From the NCBI GenBank assembly GCA_017467225.1, contig JAFTSR010000003.1, positions 1 to 15,002 of the forward strand: 15,002 nucleotides of DNA. The letters are read 5' to 3'. The stretch comes from Clostridia bacterium. Its GTDB lineage: Bacteria; Bacillota_A; Clostridia; Oscillospirales; CAG-272. A model generated the notes under the pieces. It was not told where the DNA came from. It was given only the letters and a program-made list of their open reading frames with translations, and did no database searches. Shown here one piece after another: positions 6,647-12,820 of the stretch. The first letter of the stretch is position 1. The number at the start of each line of letters is the position of its first letter. Position numbers and translations under genes: made by a program.

Positions 6647-7846
6647 ATGTTAATCGATCTTCACGCCCACACACAGGGCATCAGCTGGTGCTGTCGCCAG
6701 CCCGCGCCCGTCATTCTTCGCACCGCACGCGAGCACGGCATGGACGGCATCGTGCTGACCAACCACTATCAAAAATGCTATTTGACCGACGGACTGACGG
6801 CTGCCGAGTTTGCCGCCAACTACGTCAAGGAATATCACTACACACGCGCGTGCGGCGAGGAGATCGGCTTTCCCGTCTTTTTCGGCATTGAGGTCACCAT
6901 GGAGCGCCACGGCGGCGTGCATATGCTGATCTATGGCGTGGAGGAGGATTTCCCGTTGCACTACCCCGATCTGTTTGACATGACGCAAACGGAGCTTTAC
7001 CGGCTGGTCAAGGCGCACGGCGGCACCATGGTGCAGGCGCACCCTTACCGCCAGAACATTGACAGACTGCTGGACGTCGCCTACCTTGACGGCATTGAGA
7101 TCAACTGCCATCCCGTCTACGAGGGCACGCACGAGGCCGCGCTGACCGAAATTGCACGCGCCAACGAGCTGCTGCTCACCGCAGGCGGCGATTATCATGC
7201 GGACATTCACCGCGCTACGTGCGGTGTGTACGTGCCGGATGAAGTCAAAAGCAGCCGCGATATTTGCGATTATCTGTATGCGGCCGACGAGGTTCGCCTG
7301 TGCATCCAGGAGGTGCATGAGCGCACCACGTACGAGCTGCGCTACCGCCGCCACGACGCGGACTACATCATCCGTCCGATCACACCCGCCGATAATGCTG
7401 CCGTGGAGCGCGTTATCCGCGACTGCCTGATCGAATACGGCGGCAATCACGAGGGCACGGCCTGGGCTGACCCCTACCTCGGTCGCTTCTCCGAGGTCTA
7501 CGCCAAGGAAGGTCGCGCCTACTGGGTGGCCGTTGACCGCGACGGCCATGTGGTCGCCGGCGTTGGCATCGGCGAGATGGAGGGCGAGGACGGTGTCTGC
7601 GAGCTGCAAAAAATGTACAGCATCCCTGCCGTGCGCGGCACTGGCATCGCCGCCCGATTGCTTGCCGTCGCGCTGGACTTTGCGTGGCGCAAAAAATACC
7701 GTCAATGCTATCTGGAAACACTGGATAACATGTATGAGGCACAACGCTTCTACGAAAAGCACGGCTTTGTCCGCACCGATCGCATCTTCGGTGCCACGGG
7801 ACATTATGCGTGCGAGGTGAAATATATCAAGGAAATTGGAAAATGA
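6647..7846 (+). CDS. Fusion protein: PHP-domain metal-dependent hydrolase plus GNAT acetyltransferase
   Basis: The protein is 399 residues long in two parts. Residues 1 to about 225 form a PHP domain: DLHAHT (H6, H8), LTNH (H40), GIEV (E82), QAHPYR (H132), INCHP (H155) and GDYHADIH (D182, H184, H188) are the expected metal ligands in order. Residues about 240-397 form a GNAT domain with motif A at 320-340 (LQKMYSIPAVRGTGIAARLL) and the ETLDNMYEAQRFYEKHGF segment at 357-374. PHP domains cleave phosphoesters, often histidinol-phosphate or nucleic acid ends; the GNAT half would acetylate an amine. The shared substrate is unknown. The frame is continuous with no sign of a fused stop. It overlaps the next start by ATGA. 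Confidence 0.9.
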   Translation: MLIDLHAHTQGISWCCRQPAPVILRTAREHGMDGIVLTNHYQKCYLTDGLTAAEFAANYVKEYHYTRACGEEIGFPVFFGIEVTMERHGGVHMLIYGVEEDFPLHYPDLFDMTQTELYRLVKAHGGTMVQAHPYRQNIDRLLDVAYLDGIEINCHPVYEGTHEAALTEIARANELLLTAGGDYHADIHRATCGVYVPDEVKSSRDICDYLYAADEVRLCIQEVHERTTYELRYRRHDADYIIRPITPADNAAVERVIRDCLIEYGGNHEGTAWADPYLGRFSEVYAKEGRAYWVAVDRDGHVVAGVGIGEMEGEDGVCELQKMYSIPAVRGTGIAARLLAVALDFAWRKKYRQCYLETLDNMYEAQRFYEKHGFVRTDRIFGATGHYACEVKYIKEIGK

Positions 7847-8068
7847 AAAAACTACTGATCTTCGACGCCTACGGCACGCTGCTCTCCACGGGACGAGGAC
7901 ACCGTCTTTATCGGCGACTCGCCCGTGGATGACGTAATGGGTCCCAAAGCGTGCGGCATTGCCACAGTGCTGATTGATCGGAACGAAAAATATACTGCGG
8001 AGGCTCTACCGAAAGAAAAAGCACCGGATTTCCGCGTTTCCACACTGGAAGAATTGTTGCAAATTTGA
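7843..8068 (+). pseudogene. HAD hydrolase remnant with internal deletion and frameshift
   Basis: ATG 7843 overlaps the preceding stop and begins MKKLLIFDAYGTLLSTG, a normal HAD motif I of the haloacid-dehalogenase type. After codon 17 the frame breaks and closes at a TGA about 12 codons later. In another frame, from about 7892, the sequence reads DEDTVFIGDSPVDDVMG, which is HAD motif IV, and continues in frame to TGA 8066-8068 with a plausible C terminus ending TLEELLQI. Thus motifs II and III and the cap domain, some 130 or more codons of a usual protein of about 220, have been lost. The junction lies within a short GGAC stretch at about 7891-7894. The product would be non-functional. It is not derived from the HAD gene at 9654, which has a different motif I. 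Confidence 0.88.
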
Positions 8069-8102
8069 GGGCTTATATTCTCCTTTTATTTCGTGATTTC
8101 TC

Positions 8103-8298
8103 CGCCTCGCGGGTCATCTTGAGCGTAGCCTCGCCCAAGATCCCACCTTCGCTTCGCTCGGTGCTGCTTCGCAGTTCGACTCCGCTGCGCTTCGCTCAGG
8201 GTGACTCGTTTCGGCATAGCTGAAACGGCGGGGCGAAGTCGAAACCCGAAGGGCAGCCGCACCCGCGGCTGGATCTCGCGGACAAGCTTATATCTTAA
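8103..8298. repeat. 196-bp tandem repeat, copy 1
   Basis: This is the first of two adjoining units; the unit repeats with a period of exactly 196 bp. It carries GGTCATCTTGAGCG near the left end, an inverted CGCTTCGCTCAGGGTGAC near the middle (ending 8204), a hairpin GTTTCGGC-ATA-GCTGAAAC (8208-8226) and a CAGCCGC/GCGGCTG stem. The inward-facing GTCA(T/C)C(T/C)TGAGCG ends relate it to the repeats around the GIY-YIG gene. The short frames that cross it on both strands are repeat-derived and not coding. The 34 bases between the HAD remnant and this unit hold nothing notable. Confidence 0.93.
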
Positions 8299-8494
8299 CG
8301 CCTCGCGGGTCATCTTGAGCGCAGCCCCGCCCAAGACCCCACCTTCGCTTCGCTCGGTGCTGCTTCGCAGTTCGACTCCGCTGCGCTTCGCTCAGGGTGA
8401 CTCGTTTCGGCATAGCCGAAACGGCGGGGCGAAGTCGAAACCCGAAGGGCAGCCGCACCCGCGGCTGGATCTCGCGGACAAGCTTATGTCTTAA
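8299..8494. repeat. 196-bp tandem repeat, copy 2
   Basis: This copy differs from copy 1 at about five positions by eye. One of the changes turns the imperfect stem of copy 1 into a perfect one, GTTTCGGC-ATA-GCCGAAAC (8404-8422). Both boundaries of the unit are kept, so this is a clean recent tandem duplication. Thirty-one bases later the GNAT gene starts, preceded by AAGGAG. Confidence 0.93.
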
Positions 8495-8525
8495 GTAGCA
8501 ATTCAACATGACAAGGAGATTCTTT

Positions 8526-9146
8526 ATGTCAACCATCACCCTTCGCATCGCGCGGCCGTCTGACGCGGCGGCGCTGATCGACATCTACGCGCCGTACGTG
8601 CTGACGACGGCCATCACCTACGAATACGAGGTGCCGTCGGTGGAAAATTTCACCGCGCGGATACAAAAAACGCTGCAAACATATCCCTACATCGTGGCAG
8701 AGCGCGACGGTGAGCTGCTCGGCTACGCTTACCTTAGCACCTACATAGGTCGTGCTGCCTGCGCCTGGTCTGCCGAGGCAAGCATCTATCTGCGCTCCGA
8801 TGCACACGGCTTGGGGCTGGGTCGCCGCCTGTATACCGCGCTGGAAAGTGTCGCCCGTGCGCAAAACCTGTGCAATCTCAACGCCGCCATTGCATACCCG
8901 ACGGATGGTGTTGAGGATGATCACCTAACGCGAAACAGCGTGGATTTTCACGCGCATATGGGCTACACTATGGTGGGCGAATTTCACGGCTGTGGCTTCA
9001 AATTCGGTAGATGGTACAGCCTTGTCTGGATGGAAAAGCATCTGTGCGACCACTCTAACGATGCACCCCCCGCACCCGTCATTCCCTTTCCACAGCTGCC
9101 GGAAGCAGAAGTAGAAAGAATACTATGCGAGGGAAAACTTTTTTGA
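8526..9146 (+). CDS. GNAT acetyltransferase, phosphinothricin acetyltransferase-like (COG1247)
   Basis: The protein has 206 residues from ATG 8526, with AAGGAG at 8513-8518. Residues 1-40 (LRIARPSDAAALIDIYAPYV followed by the TAITYEYEVPS segment) are typical of the PAT/COG1247 branch, as are the WSAEASIYLRSDAHGLGLGRRLY motif A (81-103) and the RNSVDFHAHMGYTMVGEFHGCGFKFGRWY C-terminal part (136-164). The family acetylates amino-group substrates such as phosphinothricin or methionine sulfoximine analogues; the actual substrate is unknown. The C terminus has a proline-rich tail extending past the usual end of about 170. The last four residues and the TGA stop lie within the hairpin repeat that follows, so the end of this protein was probably set by repeat insertion. 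Confidence 0.87.
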   Translation: MSTITLRIARPSDAAALIDIYAPYVLTTAITYEYEVPSVENFTARIQKTLQTYPYIVAERDGELLGYAYLSTYIGRAACAWSAEASIYLRSDAHGLGLGRRLYTALESVARAQNLCNLNAAIAYPTDGVEDDHLTRNSVDFHAHMGYTMVGEFHGCGFKFGRWYSLVWMEKHLCDHSNDAPPAPVIPFPQLPEAEVERILCEGKLF

Positions 9147-9211
9147 GAAAAAGTTGCAAGGGGCGTTGCCCCTTGACCCCACCAAGAACCTTTTTGAAAA
9201 AAGGTTCTTGG
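9131..9211. repeat. Hairpin repeat cluster at the end of the GNAT gene
   Basis: Three dyads follow each other: AACTTTTT-TGAG-AAAAAGTT (9136-9155), CAAGGGGC-GTT-GCCCCTTG (9157-9175) and a 14-bp stem CCAAGAACCTTTTT with its complement ending at 9211. On the minus strand the block has the same header-like AAAGTTTTG downstream that marks the other hairpin repeats of the island. The T-rich stems could stop transcription in either direction. The first dyad overlaps the stop of the GNAT gene. Confidence 0.8.
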
Positions 9212-9286
9212 ATCTCCCAAAACTTTCAGAAAATATTATTAACTCAATCTGTTACGGTTCTGTTCTAACCTCACACATCGAGAACC

Positions 9287-9310
9287 CATATGGGGCCCCT
9301 CCCCCATATG
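9287..9310. repeat. Isolated palindrome in the intergenic island
   Basis: Arms CATATGGGG (9287-9295) and CCCCATATG (9302-9310) form a 9-bp perfect stem. It has no T-tract. From 9212 to 9286 and 9311 to 9338 nothing else is apparent. Confidence 0.7.
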
Positions 9311-9338
9311 AAAGCATATAAAAGTCCCCCCATTGATC

Positions 9339-9464
9339 AAAAGTTTTGAAAGGGGCTTGGGGAAAACGATGTTTGTCGTTCACGCATGCGTGATGACGGC
9401 GTTAAGCCGTCAAGACAAACTCGAAGGTCGCTTGCGACCATCTTTTTAGCAAAAAGTTTTCCCC
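9339..9464 (+). repeat. Hairpin repeat split by a 75-nt multi-stem insertion
   Basis: The header AAGTTTTGAAAGGGGCTTGG (9341-9360) leads into GGGGAAAAC (9359-9367) and the right arm AAAAAGTTTTCCCC ends at 9464. Removing about 75 nt (9368-9442) restores a perfect GGGGAAAACTTTTT hairpin. The inserted part folds by itself: GTTTGTC (9371-9377) pairs with GACAAAC (9414-9420) around the exact palindrome TCACGCATGCGTGA (9380-9393) and the stem GACGGC/GCCGTC (9395-9411); then GGTCGC-TT-GCGACC (9426-9439). From 9465 to 9563 I see only weak pairing and no gene. Confidence 0.75.
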
Positions 9465-9563
9465 GGTCATTTTGAACCCAACCCAGTGGGCAGGGCCCCA
9501 CGGAGATGATCGCTGCATATCCGATCAGCGCATACTGTTACAAGTCTATTTCCCCATTTTTAT

Positions 9564-9617
9564 AAAGTTTTTTGAAAGGGGCTTGGGGAAAACTTTTTTC
9601 TCAAAAAAGTTTTCCCC
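9564..9617 (+). repeat. Intact copy of the hairpin repeat before the HAD gene
   Basis: The same header is followed by a perfect 15-bp stem: GGGGAAAACTTTTTT (9585-9599), loop CTC and the complement to 9617. It ends 36 bp before the HAD start, so it could act as a terminator between the island and the HAD gene, or as part of its leader. Confidence 0.8.
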
Positions 9618-9653
9618 GGAAACGTCTCCCCCAAAACTGAAAGGAGAACCACT

Positions 9654-10277
9654 ATGTTCAAAGCCGTCTTGTTTGATTTCGACTACACCCTGGGCAATTC
9701 CGAGGAAGGCATTATTCTCTCCTCCAACTACGCCCTGACCCAAATGGGCTACCCCGAGGCCGAGCGCGACGCCATCCGCCGCACCATCGGGCTAACACTG
9801 CCGCATTCCTACACTGTGCTGACCGGCGACGAGAACGCCGAGCGTGCGCAGGAGTTCATGCGGCTGTTTATGCTGCGTGCTGACGATGTCATGACCGCCA
9901 ATACCGTTTTGTACGACGGTGTCTTGGACATGCTGCGCGCCATCAAGGAGCGCGGGCTGGCCATCGGTATCGTCACCACCAAATACGCCTACCGCATCGA
10001 GGCCATCTTTGATAAATACCACGCGCGTGATCTGCTTGATCTGATCATCGGCGGCGACAGCGTCAAGGCCAAAAAGCCCGACCCCGAGGGCGTTTTGTAT
10101 GCGCTGAACGCCTTGCAGCTGCAAAAGCACGAGGTGCTGTACGTGGGTGACAGCGTGGTCGATGCCAAGACGGCCGAGGCTGCTGCCGTTCCCTTCTGCG
10201 CTGTGCTGACGGGCACCACGCCAGCTGAGGATTTTGCACCCTATGGGGCGCTGTGCGTTGCGCCGACGGCAGTATAG
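9654..10277 (+). CDS. HAD-superfamily hydrolase (subfamily IA, phosphoglycolate-phosphatase-like)
   Basis: The protein is 207 residues if the TAG at 10275 is used as stop. Motif I is FDFDYTLGNS (nucleophile D8, acid D10), motif II IVTTK (T108/T109), motif III KAKKPDPEG (K140 or K141) and motif IV VGDSVVDAKTA (D166, D170), in the right order and spacing, with a helical cap between residues 15 and 90. Such enzymes remove phosphate from small phosphorylated metabolites. AAAGGAG (9640-9646) precedes the start. This is the only gene here ending in TAG; the frame continues in phase past that codon into the APH gene. The visible C terminus is about 8 to 10 residues shorter than usual, which leaves a truncated fusion possible. 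Confidence 0.9.
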   Translation: MFKAVLFDFDYTLGNSEEGIILSSNYALTQMGYPEAERDAIRRTIGLTLPHSYTVLTGDENAERAQEFMRLFMLRADDVMTANTVLYDGVLDMLRAIKERGLAIGIVTTKYAYRIEAIFDKYHARDLLDLIIGGDSVKAKKPDPEGVLYALNALQLQKHEVLYVGDSVVDAKTAEAAAVPFCAVLTGTTPAEDFAPYGALCVAPTAV

Positions 10278-10379
10278 GGCTGTGAGCAGCTGCTGTTTGC
10301 ACAGGCAACCGCCCCCGACGGCTGCCCTTTTGTTCAAACGCAGCCGATCACCAAGGGCTGGTCATGTGACCAAAAGTTC

Positions 10380-11213
10380 ATGGCTACCGCCAAGGACGGC
10401 ACCCGGTATCTGCTGCGTATCACGCCCTTTGAAAAAAGCGAGAGTCGCGAGAATATGTTCCGCATGCAGCGTACGGCAGCCGCGCTGGACATTCCCATGT
10501 GCCGTCCCGTCAAATACGGATGCTGCGCCCAGGGTGTCTACGTGCTGCAGAGCTGGATCGACGGCGAGGACGCGCGCGATGTCATTCCGCAGCTGTCTAC
10601 CGCCGAGCAATACGCCTATGGTCTTGCCGCCGGACAGATCCTGCAAAAAATCCACGCCATTCCCGCGCCCGACGATCAGCCGGATTGGGAAGAGCGGTTC
10701 AACGCCAAGATCGACCGCAAGATCGCGCGCTACGGCGAATGTCCGCTCAAATACCCAAACGACAAGCCGATCCTTGACTACATCGCTGCCAATCGCCATC
10801 TGCTGCGCGGCAGAGTGCAATGCTTCCAGCACGGCGACTATCATATCGGCAACATGATGATCGACTGCGACGGCGCGCTGCAGATCATCGACTTTGACCG
10901 CTACGACTTCGGCGACCCGTGGGAGGAATTCAACCGCATCGTTTGGGATGCGCAGGAGGCACCCGTCTTTGCCACAGGTCGTGTGGACGGCTACTTTGAC
11001 GGCAATGTACCCGCCGAATTCTGGTCGCTTCTGGCGCTGTATATCGCCTCCAACACGCTGTCCTCTCTGCCCTGGGCCATCCCCTTTGGGCAGCGCGAGA
11101 TCGACACCATGTGCCGCCAGGCAGAAGAAATGCTGACCTGGTACGATGATATGAAGCAGACCGTTCCCACCTGGTACACAGAGGCCAAGAAACAGCTGGA
11201 AAAGGAGGGATAA
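10380..11213 (+). CDS. Aminoglycoside-phosphotransferase-fold kinase (APH family), N terminus unclear
   Basis: From ATG 10380 the protein is 277 residues. The Brenner motif is FQHGDYHIGN (H151, D153, N158) and the Mg-binding motif IIDFDRYDFGDP (D171, D173), both intact. However, the homologous sequence starts earlier: in the same frame, codons 10347-10379 read ITKGWSCDQKF, the glycine-rich loop and strand that normally open this family (usual form GWSSDKKY). No ATG, GTG or TTG occurs in frame between the HAD TAG at 10275 and 10380, and 10380 has no ribosome binding site. So translation either starts on a non-standard codon (CTG 10290 or 10293 is the nearest), depends on the HAD gene, or the pair is a broken fusion. 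Related kinases phosphorylate varied small alcohols, not only aminoglycosides. Confidence 0.8.
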   Translation: MATAKDGTRYLLRITPFEKSESRENMFRMQRTAAALDIPMCRPVKYGCCAQGVYVLQSWIDGEDARDVIPQLSTAEQYAYGLAAGQILQKIHAIPAPDDQPDWEERFNAKIDRKIARYGECPLKYPNDKPILDYIAANRHLLRGRVQCFQHGDYHIGNMMIDCDGALQIIDFDRYDFGDPWEEFNRIVWDAQEAPVFATGRVDGYFDGNVPAEFWSLLALYIASNTLSSLPWAIPFGQREIDTMCRQAEEMLTWYDDMKQTVPTWYTEAKKQLEKEG

Positions 11214-11218
11214 CCGCC

Positions 11219-12013
11219 ATGAACCGCACGCCCATCACCGTCAACCCCGAGGAATATCCCATCGAATACCGCTCACTTTTGCGCGGTGAGGTCTATGACA
11301 GCAGCTGCTCGCCTGCGGCGCGTGTGCTGTTTGTCGACGTAGAGGGAGGACTTTTCATCAAGCGCTCAGCCGCCGGAACTCTTGCCCGTGAAGCGGCCAT
11401 GACCCGATATTTTCACAAGCTCGGGCTGAGTGTTCCCGTCATCGACTACCGCACCGTGGGCGACTACGACTATTTTGTCACGGTGCGCGCCCAGGGTGAG
11501 GACGCCACGCACGCCGATCATCTGGCACAGCCGGAGCGCCTTTGCGACCTGCTTGCCACGACGCTGCGCGCGCTGCACGAGACAGCTGCCGCAGATTGTC
11601 CCGTGCCCGATCACACCGCGCTGTATCTGCAAACGGCCAAGGAAAACGCTGCGACCGGCATGTTTGATCCTGCGTATTTGCTCAATGACACGCTTCGCCG
11701 CACCGTCAAAAGCGCCGACGACGCTTACGCCATCGCCGCGCGTGAGGGCAAGCATCTGACACATGATACGCTGCTGCACGGCGACTATTGCCTGCCTAAT
11801 GTCATGCTCAAGGACTGGCGCGTGAGTGCCCTGATCGATCTTGACCACGCAGGGCTGGGCGACCGCCACGTCGATCTGTACTGGGGTGCCTGGACGCTGT
11901 GCTACAACCTCGGTCACGACGGTCTGCGCAGCCGCTTCTTCGACGCCTACGGCCGCGATCTGATTGATCAAGAGAAGATCGAATTGATTTCTGTGATTGA
12001 AACGCTTGGATAA
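11219..12013 (+). CDS. APH(3')-like phosphotransferase
   Basis: The protein has 264 residues, starting 5 bp after the preceding kinase with AAAAGGAGG directly ahead, so the two are coupled. LFIKRS (K48) supplies the ATP lysine, LLHGDYCLPNVML (H187, D189, N194) the catalytic loop and ALIDLDHAGLGDRHVDL (D207, D209) the metal site, with the GD-x-x-x-DL tail typical of the APH(3') branch. It ends DQEKIELISVIETLG, a normal-looking terminus. The two neighbouring kinases share the fold but little else, so this is not a recent duplication. Resistance function is not implied: chromosomal clostridial members of this type are usually uncharacterised. Confidence 0.88.
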   Translation: MNRTPITVNPEEYPIEYRSLLRGEVYDSSCSPAARVLFVDVEGGLFIKRSAAGTLAREAAMTRYFHKLGLSVPVIDYRTVGDYDYFVTVRAQGEDATHADHLAQPERLCDLLATTLRALHETAAADCPVPDHTALYLQTAKENAATGMFDPAYLLNDTLRRTVKSADDAYAIAAREGKHLTHDTLLHGDYCLPNVMLKDWRVSALIDLDHAGLGDRHVDLYWGAWTLCYNLGHDGLRSRFFDAYGRDLIDQEKIELISVIETLG

Positions 12014-12027
12014 AAAACGCAAAGCCA

Positions 12028-12056
12028 TTGACAAAATCACGGTATCGTGATATAAT
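12028..12056 (+). promoter_or_regulatory. Consensus sigma-70 promoter with an operator-like dyad
   Basis: TTGACA (12028-12033) and TATAAT (12051-12056) are both perfect consensus boxes with a 17-bp spacer. The spacer and the first base of the -10 contain the dyad ATCACG-GTAT-CGTGAT (12036-12051), arms exact. A regulator bound there would block RNA polymerase. Transcription would begin near 12062-12064 and enter the DUF4160 gene at 12087, which has GAAGGAG at 12073-12079. The DUF2442 protein of the operon has a helix-turn-helix-like C terminus and is the obvious candidate binder. Confidence 0.88.
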
Positions 12057-12086
12057 GTAAATGAAATATATTGAAGGAGTCTGCTT

Positions 12087-12341
12087 ATGCCGGTATTATC
12101 ACGATTTTACGGAATTATCATCCGCATGTATTTTTTACAAAGCGAGCACAACCCACCACATATCCATGCAATTTACAATGAAGACGTCGCAGCAATCGAT
12201 TTCATGACCGGCGATCTACTCGAAGGTCATCTGCCACCCAAGGCCATGAGCATGGTGCAGGAATGGCTCGCTATGCACAAGGACACCTTGATGGAAATAT
12301 GGAAAACGCAAGAATTTCACGCCATCCCGCCCTTGGAATAA
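12087..12341 (+). CDS. DUF4160 family protein
   Basis: The protein has 84 residues. SRFYGIIIRMYFLQSEHNPPHIHAIYNED (5-33) and the later GHLPPKAMSMVQEWLAMHKDTLMEIW (47-72) are the DUF4160 signature, including the conserved HNPPHIHA motif. The family is of unknown function; from general knowledge it is often found directly beside DUF2442 genes in small, toxin-antitoxin-like two-gene operons, but no activity has been proved to my knowledge. It is the first gene after the consensus promoter and is more AT-rich than the flanking genes. It is separated by 12 bp from the DUF2442 gene. Confidence 0.93.
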   Translation: MPVLSRFYGIIIRMYFLQSEHNPPHIHAIYNEDVAAIDFMTGDLLEGHLPPKAMSMVQEWLAMHKDTLMEIWKTQEFHAIPPLE

Positions 12342-12353
12342 GGAGGTCGCACC

Positions 12354-12806
12354 ATGTTTCACAAAATTAAAAGCGTTTACCCACTACCCAACTACAAATT
12401 GAGCATCCAATTTTCGCAAGGCGTGACTAAAATTTACGATATTACACCTTTATTCGCAAAAATTCACGCCTTTACCTTGCTCAAAGATAATCCATCCGAA
12501 TTTTATAGTGTATCGGTCGATGTCGGCGGTTACGGTATCGTATGGAACGACAATCTGGATCTTTCCTGCGATGAGCTTTGGGAAAACGGAACGCAGATCG
12601 ACACTCCCTTTGATGGACTTATGGCTTTCAGCGATGCCACCGAGCTTTGGGGATTGCACGAAAGTACCCTACGCAAGGCCATCGCCTATGGCAAGCTGGT
12701 CAACGGCGTTGATGTTTGCAAATTTGGAAAACAATGGGTCGTTTCCGTAGAAGCCATGAAACGAGAATACGGAAATGGACACGACTCTGCGCGAACGCTT
12801 GAATAA
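12354..12806 (+). CDS. DUF2442 protein with C-terminal helix-turn-helix-like domain
   Basis: The protein is 150 residues. Residues 1-85 are a DUF2442 domain (KSVYPLPNYKLSIQFSQG, then the DVGGYGIVWNDNLDLSCDELWENG motif). Residues 88-140, AFSDATELWGLHESTLRKAIAYGK then VCKFGKQWVVSVEAMKREYG, form a second region that fits a winged or excisionase-like helix-turn-helix, the first part offering the helix-turn-helix and the KFGKQWVV part a beta hairpin. The length, about twice a bare DUF2442 protein, reflects this added domain. AAGGAGG lies 7 bp before the start. With DUF4160 it forms the operon behind the dyad-bearing promoter, so it probably binds that operator; this is inference. Confidence 0.88.
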   Translation: MFHKIKSVYPLPNYKLSIQFSQGVTKIYDITPLFAKIHAFTLLKDNPSEFYSVSVDVGGYGIVWNDNLDLSCDELWENGTQIDTPFDGLMAFSDATELWGLHESTLRKAIAYGKLVNGVDVCKFGKQWVVSVEAMKREYGNGHDSARTLE

Positions 12807-12820
12807 AAGGAGACACCACT

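Noticed and set aside
6650..7804. Antisense open frame of 384 codons opposite the PHP-GNAT gene
   Set aside because: It mirrors the full length of a well-supported gene, has no recognisable motif, and arises because GC-rich third positions suppress stops on the other strand.
8103..8494. Possible CRISPR array
   Set aside because: There are only two units, each 196 bp, with no spacers and no cas genes.
8086..8584. Open frames on both strands through the 196-bp repeats
   Set aside because: Their translations simply repeat with the 196-bp unit and have no ribosome binding site of their own or homology I recognise.
9472..9738. 88-codon frame across the hairpin island into the HAD gene
   Set aside because: It crosses a repeat hairpin and the HAD start in another frame; no ribosome binding site or motif.
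11219..12013. Calling the second kinase an aminoglycoside resistance gene
   Set aside because: The fold and catalytic motifs are shared by many kinases of other small molecules, and there is no mobile resistance context here.
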